64,000 nt of DNA from an uncultured Pelagibacteraceae bacterium (GCA_902588925.1 CACIRB010000002.1:1-64000); one strand, 5' to 3'; shown: positions 17,039 to 26,917, counted from the stretch's first letter. Notes: generated by a model from the letters alone, not told the origin. A program made the numbers and translations.

Positions 17039-17662
17039 ATGAAACATACAAAGCAAAAAAATAATCAAAATAAACTTCGAAATAAGTTTTTAAAAGCTGG
17101 AGTTAAAATGACAGGTCCTGAAACTGTTTTTTTTTCAAATGATACCAAAATTGGAAAAGGAGTAACAATTGAACCATATGTGGTAATTGGTTCTAAAGTT
17201 AAAATAGGAAATAATGTTGTTATTAAATCTTTTTCACATCTTGAAACTTGTAAGGTAGAAAATAAAGTTGAGATAGGTCCTTATGCAAGAATTAGACCCG
17301 ATACAATTCTTAAAGAAGGTTCAAAAGTAGGTAATTTTGTAGAGATTAAAAAATCAACTGTTGGAAATAAATCAAAAATTAATCATTTATCCTATGTCGG
17401 AGATAGTAATATTGGCAAGTTTGTTAATGTTGGTGCTGGAACAATCACTTGTAATTATGATGGTATAAAAAAAAGTAAGACGGTAATTGAAGATAAAGTA
17501 TTCATAGGATCAAATTCATCTTTAGTAGCACCTATAAAAATTGATAAAGAGAGTATAGTTGGTGCAGGATCTGTAATAACAAAAAACGTTAAAAAAAAAT
17601 CTTTAGCACTAACTAGATCTGTACAAGTGGAAATTAAAAATTATAAAAGAAAAACAAAATAA
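17039..17662 (+). CDS. Stand-alone GlmU acetyltransferase domain (uridylyltransferase half missing)
   Basis: The 207-residue protein matches only the C-terminal half of GlmU: left-handed beta-helix hexapeptides from about residue 33, R-I-R-P (84-87), catalytic-histidine segment N-H-L-S-Y-V-G-D (H116), and G-A-G-T-I-T-C-N-Y-D-G (132-142). These bind acetyl-CoA and glucosamine-1-phosphate. Residues 1-32 resemble the linker helix and first strand that normally follow the pyrophosphorylase domain (A-G-V-x-x-x-G-P-E-T-V-F-F). Normal GlmU is about 450 residues, so the nucleotidyltransferase domain is cleanly absent. glmS follows after 3 bases, giving a two-step GlcN-6-P to GlcNAc-1-P context with a mutase elsewhere. 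Confidence 0.85.
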   Translation: MKHTKQKNNQNKLRNKFLKAGVKMTGPETVFFSNDTKIGKGVTIEPYVVIGSKVKIGNNVVIKSFSHLETCKVENKVEIGPYARIRPDTILKEGSKVGNFVEIKKSTVGNKSKINHLSYVGDSNIGKFVNVGAGTITCNYDGIKKSKTVIEDKVFIGSNSSLVAPIKIDKESIVGAGSVITKNVKKKSLALTRSVQVEIKNYKRKTK

Positions 17663-17665
17663 ATT

Positions 17666-19486
17666 ATGTGCGGAATTATAGGAATATCTAGTAACAAGTC
17701 TGTTTCTGCAAATATTATAAATTCTTTAAAAAAACTAGAATATAGAGGTTACGACTCTGCTGGGGTTGCAACTTTATTTGATGGTGAAATAAATGAAGTA
17801 AAATCTGAAGGAAGAGTTGATAATTTAGAACAAAACTTTGATCTAAAATCTTTAAAAGGAAATATAGGAATAGGCCATGTAAGATGGGCTACTCATGGTG
17901 TTCCAAATAGTATTAACGCTCACCCACATTCTTCAGATAATGTATCTGTTGTACATAATGGAATAATAGAAAATTCAACAATTCTAAAAAAATATTTAAT
18001 TAATAAGGGCCATACTTTTAAATCTCAAACTGATACCGAGGTAATTGTTCATTTAATTACAGAAAATTTGAAAATTATGGAACTTGAGGAAGCAATTACT
18101 AAAACTTTAAAACAACTACATGGAAGTTTTGCATTAGGTATAATTTTTAAAGATATTCCTGATTTAATTGTAGGGGCGAGAAGAGGTTCACCATTGGCAG
18201 TTGGTTATGGTCCTAATGAAAATTATTTAGGATCAGATTCCTATGCTTTAAAATCTATGACAAATAAAATTACTTATCTTGATGATGGAGAATTTTGTAT
18301 TGTTAAAAAAGATCAGGTTCATTTTTACAACGAAGAGGGTAAAAAAATTAACAAAAAAATTTTAGAATTATCATCAAACGAGTCAAACTATGATAAAGGT
18401 GATTTCAAACACTTCATGGCTAAAGAAATAGAAGAGCAGCCTGTAACAATAAAAACTGGGATTAAAGAATATTTAGATAGTGTAAATAATGAGATAAATA
18501 TTTTTAATTTTCCATGGAAAATCAACGAAATTAAATCAATAACATTAATTGGCTGTGGCACTGCTTACCATTCTTGTTTAATGGCTAAATATTGGTTAGA
18601 AGAATTAACTACTTTAGATGTTAGTATCGATATAGCTTCAGAGTTTAGATATAGAAAAAATAGATTTAAAGAAGATAGTTTATATATTTTTGTTTCTCAG
18701 TCTGGTGAGACTGCAGATACTTATGCAGCTTTGGATCTTTGTAACAAAAATAATATGAAAACATGCGCTGTAGTTAATGTAATTGAAAGCTCTATAGCAA
18801 GAGACTCAAATTTTGTGTTACCAATTCACTGTGGACCTGAAATTGGAGTTGCATCTACAAAAGCTTTTTTAGGACAAATACTTGTTTTATATATTTTAGC
18901 TTTAAAAATTGGATCTATATCTGGTCAAATTGATAAAGAAAATTATCAAAAAAAAATTAAAGATCTTAAAAACTTACCGAGCCTGATAGAGAAAACTTTA
19001 TTAGTAGATAATGATATTCAAGCAATCTCCTCAACATTTAATGAAGCTAAAGGATCTATGTTTCTTGGAAGAGGTTTCTCTTTCCCAATAGCTTTGGAAG
19101 GAGCACTGAAATTAAAAGAATTATCTTACGTTCATGCAGAAGGTTATCCGGCAGGTGAAATGAAACATGGGCCACTTGCATTGATAGAAGAAGGAATGCC
19201 AGTTGTCGTTCTAGCACCAAGAGACAGTTACTATAAAAAAACTATTTCAAATATGCAGGAGGTTATAGCAAGAGGTGCCAAAGTTCTTTTAATTACAAAT
19301 AAAAGCAAAGATGAGATTGTTTCTGAGAATATTTGGGAAACTATTGAGGTAGAAAATACTAACGATGATTTACTGCCATTCCTATTAACTGTGCCACTAC
19401 AAAAACTTGCTTATTATTCTGCTCTTAAAAAGGGTTATGATATAGATAAGCCAAGAAATTTAGCTAAATCAGTCACAGTTGAATAA
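17666..19486 (+). CDS. glmS: Glutamine-fructose-6-phosphate aminotransferase (isomerizing)
   Basis: The 606-residue enzyme makes glucosamine-6-phosphate for cell-wall and LPS synthesis. The N-terminal glutaminase begins M-C-G-I-I-G-I with the nucleophile cysteine at position 2 and has G-H-V-R-W-A-T-H-G. Two SIS sugar-isomerase domains follow: G-C-G-T-A-Y-H-S and S-Q-S-G-E-T-A-D-T in the first, L-G-R-G-F-S-F-P-I-A-L-E-G-A-L-K-L-K-E in the second. The tail K-P-R-N-L-A-K-S-V-T-V-E is the standard GlmS ending. It lies 3 bases after the GlmU-domain gene; that spacer excludes a glmS ribozyme. Confidence 0.96.
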   Translation: MCGIIGISSNKSVSANIINSLKKLEYRGYDSAGVATLFDGEINEVKSEGRVDNLEQNFDLKSLKGNIGIGHVRWATHGVPNSINAHPHSSDNVSVVHNGIIENSTILKKYLINKGHTFKSQTDTEVIVHLITENLKIMELEEAITKTLKQLHGSFALGIIFKDIPDLIVGARRGSPLAVGYGPNENYLGSDSYALKSMTNKITYLDDGEFCIVKKDQVHFYNEEGKKINKKILELSSNESNYDKGDFKHFMAKEIEEQPVTIKTGIKEYLDSVNNEINIFNFPWKINEIKSITLIGCGTAYHSCLMAKYWLEELTTLDVSIDIASEFRYRKNRFKEDSLYIFVSQSGETADTYAALDLCNKNNMKTCAVVNVIESSIARDSNFVLPIHCGPEIGVASTKAFLGQILVLYILALKIGSISGQIDKENYQKKIKDLKNLPSLIEKTLLVDNDIQAISSTFNEAKGSMFLGRGFSFPIALEGALKLKELSYVHAEGYPAGEMKHGPLALIEEGMPVVVLAPRDSYYKKTISNMQEVIARGAKVLLITNKSKDEIVSENIWETIEVENTNDDLLPFLLTVPLQKLAYYSALKKGYDIDKPRNLAKSVTVE

Positions 19487-19521
19487 AGTCTAAACTCTGC
19501 TAAAACACCTCTAGGTTGAAT

Positions 19522-20901
19522 ATGAAAAATTGGAAAAAAAATAGTTGGAGAAAATATCCGGTAAAACACATACCTGAGTATCCAGATAAAAAAGAACTAA
19601 ATAAGGTTTTAGATAAAATTGGCACTTTTCCACCCTTAGTATTTGCAGGGGAGACTAGACATTTAAAAGATCAGTTAGCTGATGTTGTAGATGGAAAAGC
19701 ATTTTTACTTCAAGGCGGAGATTGTGCAGAAAGTTTTGCTGAATTTAACCCTGATAATCTAAGAGATACATTCAAGTTAATTTTGCAAATGTCTTTAGTT
19801 TTAACTTACTCAGCCTCATTGCCAGTAGTGAAAGTTGGGAGAATTGCTGGTCAATTTTCAAAACCTAGAAGTTCTCCAGTTGAAAGCAAAGATGGTGTTG
19901 AGCTTCCGAGTTATTTAGGAGACAATATAAATGGAATGGAATTTACTGAAAAAGCAAGAATACCAGACCCAAAAAGATTATTTAAAGCTTATTCTCAGTC
20001 AGCAGCAACTTTAAACCTTATAAGAGCATTTTCAAAAGGAGGTTTTGCAGATTTAAACAAAGTTCATTTATGGAACTTAGGTTATATAAAAAAAAGTCCA
20101 GAAGCTAAAAAATTTAAAGATCTAGAGGATAAAATTGCTGATGCTATAGCATTTATGAGAGCGTGTGGAATTACATCAGATTTTAACAATAGATTATATA
20201 CTGTGAATTTTTGGACATCACATGAAGCGTTACTGTTACCTTTTGAAGAAGCAATGACTAGAACAGACTCTACTACAGGTGAGAATCATGATACCTCAGC
20301 TCATTTTGTTTGGATAGGTGATAGAACAAGACAGCTTGATGGTGGACATGTAGAGTTTTGTAGAGGAATTGAAAATCCTATAGGTATAAAATGTGGACCA
20401 ACTTTAAAACCTGATGATTTAATTAATCTTTGTAACCGAATTAATCCAAAAAATGAAAAAGGTAAAATTACTTTAATTTCAAGATTCGGAGCAGATAATG
20501 TTTCAAAATTTTTACCAAAATTAATTAGAGCAATCAAAAAAGAAGGATTAAATGTAATTTGGTCTTGTGACCCATGCCATGGAAATACAATTAAAGCTGC
20601 AACAGGTTTCAAAACAAGACCATTTAACAGTGTACTAAATGAAGTAAAAAATGTTTTTGCATGTCACCAAAGTGAAGGAAGTTATGCTGGAGGTCTTCAC
20701 ATTGAGTTAACTGGTCAAGATGTAACGGAATGCATTGGTGGAGCACAAAAAATTTCTGAAAAAGATCTTTCTTCAAGATACCATACTCATTGTGATCCTA
20801 GATTGAATGCTAACCAAGCTTTAGAATTAGCATTTATGATTTCTGATGAGATTAAAAAGAATAGCACATATTCTAAAAATGCAGATAGAGCGGCATCTTA
20901 A
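19522..20901 (+). CDS. Class II 3-deoxy-7-phosphoheptulonate (DAHP) synthase
   Basis: The 459-residue enzyme condenses phosphoenolpyruvate and erythrose-4-phosphate, the first step of the shikimate pathway. Plant-type (class II) signatures are L-L-Q-G-G-D-C-A-E-S-F, R-I-A-G-Q-F-S-K-P-R-S, H-F-V-W-I-G-D-R-T-R, G-I-K-C-G-P-T and D-P-C-H-G-N. The metal ligands (Cys in GGDCAE, His in the H-x-E-L-T-G segment, Glu, Asp in C-D-P-R-L-N) are present. The ATG at 19522, 6 bases after AGG, is preferred over a TTG six bases earlier. It stands between glmS and nadE with short spacers. Confidence 0.93.
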   Translation: MKNWKKNSWRKYPVKHIPEYPDKKELNKVLDKIGTFPPLVFAGETRHLKDQLADVVDGKAFLLQGGDCAESFAEFNPDNLRDTFKLILQMSLVLTYSASLPVVKVGRIAGQFSKPRSSPVESKDGVELPSYLGDNINGMEFTEKARIPDPKRLFKAYSQSAATLNLIRAFSKGGFADLNKVHLWNLGYIKKSPEAKKFKDLEDKIADAIAFMRACGITSDFNNRLYTVNFWTSHEALLLPFEEAMTRTDSTTGENHDTSAHFVWIGDRTRQLDGGHVEFCRGIENPIGIKCGPTLKPDDLINLCNRINPKNEKGKITLISRFGADNVSKFLPKLIRAIKKEGLNVIWSCDPCHGNTIKAATGFKTRPFNSVLNEVKNVFACHQSEGSYAGGLHIELTGQDVTECIGGAQKISEKDLSSRYHTHCDPRLNANQALELAFMISDEIKKNSTYSKNADRAAS

Positions 20902-20940
20902 TACGTTGTAAATTTTTATTAATTAAATATTCTATAATCA

Positions 20941-21678
20941 ATGAAAGTCTCAGAAAAAGCAAAGTTTATATCTAATTGGATTAAAAACTATGTAGACAAT
21001 ATGCCTTCAAAGGCTCAGTCTCTAGTTATAGGGATATCTGGAGGTATTGATTCGTCTGTTTCTAGCACTTTGAGTGCGATGACTGGTTTAAGAACAATAG
21101 TTTTGTCGATGCCAATTAAGCAAAAATCACATCAACATGATTTAAGTTTAAAACATCAAGAATGGTTAACTAAAAATTTTAAAAATGTTGAAGCACATAC
21201 AATTAATCTAGATGAGTTGTTTTTGGCATTTAGTTCAAGTTTATCCAAATTTGACAATGAGCATGGAATGGCAAATTCTAGAGCCAGATTAAGAATGACC
21301 ACACTTTACCAAGTTGCTGCAGCTAACAAAGGTATAGTAGTTGGAACTGGAAACAAGGTAGAAGACTTTGGAGTTGGATTTTATACAAAATATGGAGATG
21401 GAGGAGTTGATATTTCCCCTATAGCGGATTGCAATAAAACTCAAATTTGGGAACTTGGTAAAGAGCTTGGTATTTTAAAGGAAATTATTGAAGCAGCACC
21501 TACTGATGGATTGTGGGACGACGGTAGGACCGACGAAGGTCAACTTGGACTAAAATATGAAGAACTTGAGGAAGCCATGAATAATCCCAAATCTTCTAAT
21601 AGAGCAAAATACGAAACCATTAGAAAACAAAATTTGCATAAAATGGAGCCTATTCCAGTATGCAAAATTCCAAATTAA
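20941..21678 (+). CDS. nadE: Ammonia-dependent NAD synthetase
   Basis: The 245-residue N-type ATP pyrophosphatase amidates deamido-NAD. The ATP loop is S-G-G-I-D-S (33-38). Further motifs are R-A-R-L-R-M-T-T-L-Y, G-T-G-N-K-V-E-D-F-G-V-G-F-Y-T-K-Y-G-D-G-G-V-D-I-S-P-I and P-T-D-G-L-W, all standard for NadE. There is no N-terminal nitrilase domain, so it should use free ammonia rather than glutamine. That is notable because many alphaproteobacteria carry the long glutamine-using form. It precedes cysS by 45 bases. Confidence 0.93.
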   Translation: MKVSEKAKFISNWIKNYVDNMPSKAQSLVIGISGGIDSSVSSTLSAMTGLRTIVLSMPIKQKSHQHDLSLKHQEWLTKNFKNVEAHTINLDELFLAFSSSLSKFDNEHGMANSRARLRMTTLYQVAAANKGIVVGTGNKVEDFGVGFYTKYGDGGVDISPIADCNKTQIWELGKELGILKEIIEAAPTDGLWDDGRTDEGQLGLKYEELEEAMNNPKSSNRAKYETIRKQNLHKMEPIPVCKIPN

Positions 21679-21723
21679 TCAAATAGATTCACAAATCTAT
21701 CTTTTAAGTATATTTCTAAAATT

Positions 21724-23079
21724 ATGAATAATGATATTTTTTTAACAAATAATCTTACAAACAAAAAAGAAAAATTTGTTCCCATAGACGAACAAAATGT
21801 AAGAATGTATGTCTGTGGACCAACAGTTTATGATGATCCTCACATTGGAAATGCAAGACCAATAGTTGTATTTGATATTCTATATAAAATTTTTAAAAAA
21901 AATTATTCTAAAGTTACTTATGTTAGAAATATTACAGATGTAGATGATAAAATTATCAAATCTTCAAAAGAAAATAATATTTCAATTTCAGAATTAACAA
22001 ACAAAGTAACCAAAAGTTTTGGTGAAGATTGTAATTATTTAAATTGTGAAACTCCAAATCACCAACCTAAAGCAACAGAAAATATTGACTCGATGATTCA
22101 AATGATCTCTGAATTAATCAAAAAAGGTTTTGCTTACAAAAACAATGACCATGTTTATTTTGAGGTTAAAAAGTTTAAGGATTATGGTCAGCTATCAAAT
22201 AAAAAATTAGAAGATTTAATTGCTGGATCAAGAATTGAAGTAAGTGAAAATAAAAAAAATTCAGAAGATTTCGTTTTATGGAAACCATCAGCAAGTGATG
22301 AACCTTCTTGGGATTCTCCATGGGGCAAAGGAAGACCAGGATGGCATTTAGAATGTTCAGCGATGTCAAAAAAATTTTTAGGAGAAGAGTTTGATGTTCA
22401 TGGAGGTGGTATTGATTTAATATTTCCTCATCATGAAAATGAGATAGCACAGTCAAGATGTGCCAATGGTACAAAGGTATTTGCTAATTTTTGGTTACAT
22501 AATGCTTTTATCACTATGTCCAATGAAAAGATGGCAAAATCTCAAGGTAATATCTTAAAAATCAAAGATTTTAGAAACAATATCAGTGGTCAAGTTTTAA
22601 GACTAGCTTTAATGAGTGCGCATTACAAACAGCCATTAGATTGGAATGATAAACTTTTAGAAGATTGTGAAAACACAATAAACAAATGGTACAATGTTTA
22701 TGTAGAAAGCAATAACAATAAAGATATCTCTAATGAAATTCTTAAACCACTTTATGATGATTTAAATACACCAGGTTACATTGCAAATTTGCACCAATTA
22801 TATGAGAAGGCTCAAAAAGGGGATGACAATGATAAAAGTTTATTTGTTTCTGCTTGTCAGTTTGTGGGTTTGTTTAATCAAAATAAAGATGAGTGGTTAA
22901 GCTTCAAAACAAGCAGAGCCTCTATTTCAGAAGAGGAAATCTCACAGAAAATTGATGATAGAAATAAAGCAAGAGAAAACAAAAATTACGAAGAAGCTGA
23001 TAAAATTAGAAATTATCTTTTAGATAAAGGTGTTTTAATAGAAGATAAAGATGGTAAAACGACCTGGAAATTTAAATGA
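21724..23079 (+). CDS. cysS: Cysteinyl-tRNA synthetase
   Basis: The 451-residue class I synthetase charges tRNA-Cys. It has the HIGH-type motif H-I-G-N (40-43) after Y-V-C-G-P-T-V-Y-D, with C31 as zinc ligand; other zinc ligands are C211 and the H-H-E-N-E segment (236-240). The KMSKS-type loop is K-M-A-K-S (269-273). The C-terminal helical domain (E-E-A-D-K-I-R-N-Y-L-L-D-K-G-V) is complete. Its stop overlaps the cimA start by four bases (ATGA), implying coupled translation. Confidence 0.96.
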   Translation: MNNDIFLTNNLTNKKEKFVPIDEQNVRMYVCGPTVYDDPHIGNARPIVVFDILYKIFKKNYSKVTYVRNITDVDDKIIKSSKENNISISELTNKVTKSFGEDCNYLNCETPNHQPKATENIDSMIQMISELIKKGFAYKNNDHVYFEVKKFKDYGQLSNKKLEDLIAGSRIEVSENKKNSEDFVLWKPSASDEPSWDSPWGKGRPGWHLECSAMSKKFLGEEFDVHGGGIDLIFPHHENEIAQSRCANGTKVFANFWLHNAFITMSNEKMAKSQGNILKIKDFRNNISGQVLRLALMSAHYKQPLDWNDKLLEDCENTINKWYNVYVESNNNKDISNEILKPLYDDLNTPGYIANLHQLYEKAQKGDDNDKSLFVSACQFVGLFNQNKDEWLSFKTSRASISEEEISQKIDDRNKARENKNYEEADKIRNYLLDKGVLIEDKDGKTTWKFK

Positions 23080-24677
23080 GTAAAGAACAGCTTTATATTT
23101 TTGATACAACACTACGTGATGGAGCGCAAACACAAGGTGTAGATTTTTCTATTGATGATAAAGAGAAAATTTCATCTGCATTAGACTTGTTAGGTGTTGA
23201 TTATGTAGAGGGCGGTTGGCCAGGTGCCAATCCAACAGATACAGAATTTTTTAATAAAGATCACAATTTCAAATCAACAAAATTAACAGCATTTGGAATG
23301 ACAAAAAAATCAGAACATAGTGCTGAAAATGATCCAATGTTATCATCATTAATTAATTCAAAAAGCTCATCTGTTTGCTTGTTTGGTAAATCATGGGATT
23401 TCCAAGTGAAAGTTGCCTTAGGAATTACTAACGATGAAAATTTAACAAACATAAGCGAAAGTACCAAACATATTGTTAAATCAGGTAAAGAATTCATGTT
23501 TGATGCTGAGCATTTTTTTGATGGATATAAATCCAATCCTGAATACGCATTGTCTTGTTTGAAAGCTGCATATAATAATGGAGCAAGATGGATAGTTTTA
23601 TGTGATACTAATGGTGGAACATTACCACATGAAATTTCAAAAATTGTTACTGAAGTAAGCAAACATATCCCAGGAAAAAATTTAGGAATACACGCTCATA
23701 ATGATACTGAAAATGCAGTAGCTAATAGTCTCGCTGCAGTTCAAGCAGGAGTAAGACAAGTTCAAGGAACTATAAATGGATTAGGAGAAAGATGCGGTAA
23801 TGCTAATTTGATGTCTATAATACCCTCATTTTTTTTAAAAAAAGATTTTTCTGATAAATTTAAACTGAGTATTAAAAGAGAAAATTTAAAAAATTTAACT
23901 CAATGTTCAAGATTGTTAGATGAAATATTAAATAGAAAACCTAATAAACATTTACCTTATGTTGGTGCTTCTGCTTTCTCACACAAAGGTGGAATGCATG
24001 TATCTGCAGTTCAAAAAGATCCTAAAACTTATGAGCATATTAATCCTGAAGAAGTTGGAAATTCTAGAAATATTGTAGTTTCAGATCAATCTGGACAATC
24101 AAATATAATGTCTAGATTAAATTCAATTGGTATTAATGTTCAGAAAAGTGATCCGAAGATTAAAAAACTTTTAGAAGAAGTAAAAGATAGAGAGTTTATC
24201 GGTTATAGTTACGATGGTGCCGACGCATCTTTCGAATTACTTGCAAGAAGATTAATGGGAGAGATACCAAGATACATTTCAATTAATGAATACGATGTTT
24301 CTGTAAAGAAAGACAAAACGGGAGAGATTATATCTTACGCTAAAGCTCAATTAGAAGTAGATGGAGACAACATTTTATGTGAAGGACAAGGAAATGGACC
24401 TGTGAATGCTTTAGATAATGCAATTAGGAAGAATGTTAATAAGTTAGCTAAATATTCTGAGTATTTAAAAGATCTGAGACTTGTTGACTATAAAGTTAGA
24501 ATTTTAAACACAGGTACAGAGGCAGTTACTAGAGTTAGTATTGAAAGTACAGACTCTAAAGGAGTAAACTGGTTCACTATCGGAGTATCGCCTAATATAA
24601 TTGATGCTTCATTCAAAGCTTTAGTGGATAGTTTAGATTATAAATTATTTAAGGATAAAGCGCCTGGAAGTTTATAA
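23076..24677 (+). CDS. cimA: (R)-citramalate synthase
   Basis: The 533-residue member of the DRE-TIM metallolyase family condenses pyruvate with acetyl-CoA, feeding isoleucine synthesis without threonine. The N-terminus D-T-T-L-R-D-G-A-Q-T-Q-G-V-D-F-S carries the metal- and substrate-binding aspartate and arginine. I-H-A-H-N-D-T-E-N-A-V-A-N-S and G-T-I-N-G-L-G-E-R-C-G-N-A-N complete the barrel, and H-K-G-G-M-H marks the linker. The C-terminal regulatory domain (residues about 400-533) is present. Sequence and length fit CimA better than LeuA (isopropylmalate synthase), though the families are close. Confidence 0.88.
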   Translation: MSKEQLYIFDTTLRDGAQTQGVDFSIDDKEKISSALDLLGVDYVEGGWPGANPTDTEFFNKDHNFKSTKLTAFGMTKKSEHSAENDPMLSSLINSKSSSVCLFGKSWDFQVKVALGITNDENLTNISESTKHIVKSGKEFMFDAEHFFDGYKSNPEYALSCLKAAYNNGARWIVLCDTNGGTLPHEISKIVTEVSKHIPGKNLGIHAHNDTENAVANSLAAVQAGVRQVQGTINGLGERCGNANLMSIIPSFFLKKDFSDKFKLSIKRENLKNLTQCSRLLDEILNRKPNKHLPYVGASAFSHKGGMHVSAVQKDPKTYEHINPEEVGNSRNIVVSDQSGQSNIMSRLNSIGINVQKSDPKIKKLLEEVKDREFIGYSYDGADASFELLARRLMGEIPRYISINEYDVSVKKDKTGEIISYAKAQLEVDGDNILCEGQGNGPVNALDNAIRKNVNKLAKYSEYLKDLRLVDYKVRILNTGTEAVTRVSIESTDSKGVNWFTIGVSPNIIDASFKALVDSLDYKLFKDKAPGSL

Positions 24678-24679
24678 AA

Positions 24680-25543
24680 ATGAAAATTAAAAAATTTTCA
24701 GAAAAACCTTCAAATATAGATAGTAGAATAGGGGCAAGGCCTATTGTTTGTTATCCAAATAACACAATTGAAGATAAAAATTTAAACATTCTGCATTCTG
24801 CAAGAGAGCACTTGATTAAAAAAGATGAAGTAATTATTCCTCCAAGGGATGCAAAAACTTTCGAGGTAAAATTTGGTGAGTTTTTTAGAATTGAAAGTGT
24901 AGATGGCCCACAAGTAGGAGATCTAAATTTATTTAATTTAAATAATTTAGAGGAAAAATTTTACTCAGGCAAAACAAGAGCTTTATATGGAACACATCTA
25001 TCTGTTGGAGATAAAATGTTTAGTAGCTTTCCATACCTTAGATCTTTAGCTACAATAACTTGGGATACTTTAGATTGGTATGATTATGACAAAGACGGCG
25101 GCTCTGTTCATGATGTAATTGGTACTAGATGTGATCCTTATACCTCAAAACTTTTAAGCGGTAATGATTACCACTACTGTTGTCATTCAAATCTAACAAG
25201 GGCATTAGTTAAAGAAAAAAATGTTAAATTAGACCATGCTGAAAAAATAGTTCATGATGTATTAAATGTATTTATGCTAACTGGTTTTACCAATGATACA
25301 AAACAATACTTTATGAAAGCTAGTCCAGTTAGACCAGGGGATTATCTAGAGTTTTTTGCTGAAACAGATTTATTGGGGGCTCTTTCTGCTTGTCCAGGAG
25401 GAGATTGTGGATCTGAACATTCTTCTGATGTTGCAAAATGTTATCCTCTAAAAGTTTCTATTTGGTCTGTAGATCCTAAGTATTTAACTGATATTAAACC
25501 GTCTGCTATTTCAAGTTATAACAGAAATCATGGCATCGATTAA
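24680..25543 (+). CDS. DUF1989 / urea-carboxylase-associated family protein
   Basis: The 287-residue protein carries the DUF1989 hallmarks: G-P-Q-V-G-D-L-N-L-F, Y-G-T-H-L-S-V-G-D-K-M-F-S-S, T-R-C-D-P-Y and H-Y-C-C-H-S-N-L. The histidines and cysteines of T-R-C-D, Y-C-C-H and the C-P-G-G-D-C segment near residue 240 suggest a metal site. Family members neighbour urea carboxylase or aminomethyltransferase-like genes elsewhere, but no such gene adjoins here; it lies 2 bases after cimA and overlaps trmJ by one. A role in nitrogen or one-carbon catabolism is speculative. Confidence 0.8.
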   Translation: MKIKKFSEKPSNIDSRIGARPIVCYPNNTIEDKNLNILHSAREHLIKKDEVIIPPRDAKTFEVKFGEFFRIESVDGPQVGDLNLFNLNNLEEKFYSGKTRALYGTHLSVGDKMFSSFPYLRSLATITWDTLDWYDYDKDGGSVHDVIGTRCDPYTSKLLSGNDYHYCCHSNLTRALVKEKNVKLDHAEKIVHDVLNVFMLTGFTNDTKQYFMKASPVRPGDYLEFFAETDLLGALSACPGGDCGSEHSSDVAKCYPLKVSIWSVDPKYLTDIKPSAISSYNRNHGID

Positions 25544-26256
25544 TGTCTGTTAATAATATTTCTTTCATTTTACACAAACCTCAGCTTTCAGAAAATATTG
25601 GAGCTTGCGCAAGAGGAATGAAAAATTTCAATTTTCAGAAACTAATTATTATTGATCCTAAACCAATATTTCCTAACGATAAAATTTTAGCAACTTCAGT
25701 AGGAGCTAAGAATATTATTAACAAAGCAAAAAATTATGAAAATTTAGAAAAGTCTTTAAAAAATATTGATACTGTAATCGCAACATCTGCAAGATTTAGG
25801 AATAAAAATATTAAGCATATTCAGTTAGAGGATTTAAAAAAAATTAATTATAAAAAGAAAGTAGCTTTCTTGTTTGGATCAGAAGCATCTGGTTTATCTA
25901 ACAATGAAATTAGTTATGCTAATTATACCCTTCAAATTCCTACAAATCCTGATTTCAAGTCATTAAACCTTTCTCATAGTCTTATAATTATTGCTCAATT
26001 TGTATCAAGCATCATTAATTCAAGGGTTTCCTCTTTTGATAAATCCAATAAAGTAAAATCAGCTTCTAAAAAAGAAATAGTTGCTATGGCTAATTTATGT
26101 ATCAAGAATCTTGAGGAGATTAATTTCTTTAAATCAAAAGAGAAGAAACCAATAATGCTAGAAAACCTAAGAAATATCTTTTATCGAATGGAATTATCAT
26201 CAAAAGAATCACGCATTTTATCTGGTGTATTTTCTAGTTTAGGTAAAAAACGTTGA
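25543..26256 (+). CDS. tRNA 2'-O-methyltransferase, TrmJ-like (SPOUT/TrmH family)
   Basis: The 237-residue protein has the SPOUT trefoil-knot motifs: N-terminal L-S-E-N-I-G-A-C-A-R-G-M-K-N-F (motif 1), L-F-G-S-E-A-S-G-L-S-N-N-E (motif 2) and I-P-T-N-P-D-F-K-S-L-N-L-S-H-S-L (motif 3). The order, N-terminal catalytic domain and helical C-terminal extension match TrmJ, which methylates position 32 of tRNAs with S-adenosylmethionine. Other TrmH-type substrates remain possible. Its start overlaps the preceding stop by one base, and rpsD follows after 40 bases. Confidence 0.85.
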   Translation: MSVNNISFILHKPQLSENIGACARGMKNFNFQKLIIIDPKPIFPNDKILATSVGAKNIINKAKNYENLEKSLKNIDTVIATSARFRNKNIKHIQLEDLKKINYKKKVAFLFGSEASGLSNNEISYANYTLQIPTNPDFKSLNLSHSLIIIAQFVSSIINSRVSSFDKSNKVKSASKKEIVAMANLCIKNLEEINFFKSKEKKPIMLENLRNIFYRMELSSKESRILSGVFSSLGKKR

Positions 26257-26296
26257 TTGACAAAAGTAAGAGTAAGTTTATAAAGCCCTCTATTAA

Positions 26297-26914
26297 ATGA
26301 CAAAAAGATTAAACTCCAAACATAAAGTAGACAGAAGATTAAAGGTTAACCTATGGGGTAGACCAAAAAGTCCATTTAATACTAGAGCTTATGGACCTGG
26401 TCAACATGGTCAAACAAAAACATCTAAACCTTCAGATTATGGAATTCAGTTACAAGCTAAACAAAAATTAAAAGCTTACTATGGAAATATTAATGAGAAA
26501 CAATTCAGAAATATCTATAAAAAAGCAGTTATGCTTAAGGGCGATACTGGTGAAAATTTAATTGGTCTTTTAGAAAGAAGATTAGATGCAGTTATCTATA
26601 GAGCAAAATTTGCAACTACTATTTTCTCAGCTAGACAATTAATCAATCATGGTCATGTAAGAGTTAATGGAAAGAAAGTAAATATTGGAAGTTATTTAGT
26701 TAAAGAAGAAGATTCTATTGAAATTAGAGATAAATCAAAAGAATTAGCAATAATTGATATAGCATTAGCGAATAAAGAAAGAGAAACACCTGAGTACATT
26801 CAAATGGATGAAAAAAATAAAAAATTAAAATTCGTAAGAGTACCGAAATTTGAGGAAGTTCCTTATCCAGTAATCATGGAACCTAACTTGGTTATTGAAT
26901 ATTATTCTAGATAA
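26297..26914 (+). CDS. rpsD: 30S ribosomal protein S4
   Basis: The 205-residue protein is a primary 16S rRNA-binding assembly protein. It shows the S4 fold: an N-terminal basic region (residues 1-90, including P-G-Q-H-G-Q and the K-L-K-A-Y-Y-G segment), then the S4 RNA-binding domain [13 protein letters not shown] and [17 protein letters not shown]. The C-terminus [11 protein letters not shown] is typical. No zinc cysteines are seen in the N-terminus. It is monocistronic or ends a transcript with the methyltransferase 3 bases downstream, away from the usual alpha operon. Confidence 0.97.
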   Translation: MTKRLNSKHKVDRRLKVNLWGRPKSPFNTRAYGPGQHGQTKTSKPSDYGIQLQAKQKLKAYYGNINEKQFRNIYKKAVMLKGDTGENLIGLLERRLDAVIYRAKFATTIFSARQLINHGHVRVNGKKVNIGSYLVKEEDSIEIRDKSKELAIIDIALANKERETPEYIQMDEKNKKLKFVRVPKFEEVPYPVIMEPNLVIEYYSR

Positions 26915-26917
26915 CAA

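Noticed and set aside
17663..17665. glmS ribozyme or riboswitch
   Set aside because: glmS starts three bases after the preceding gene, leaving no space for such an element.
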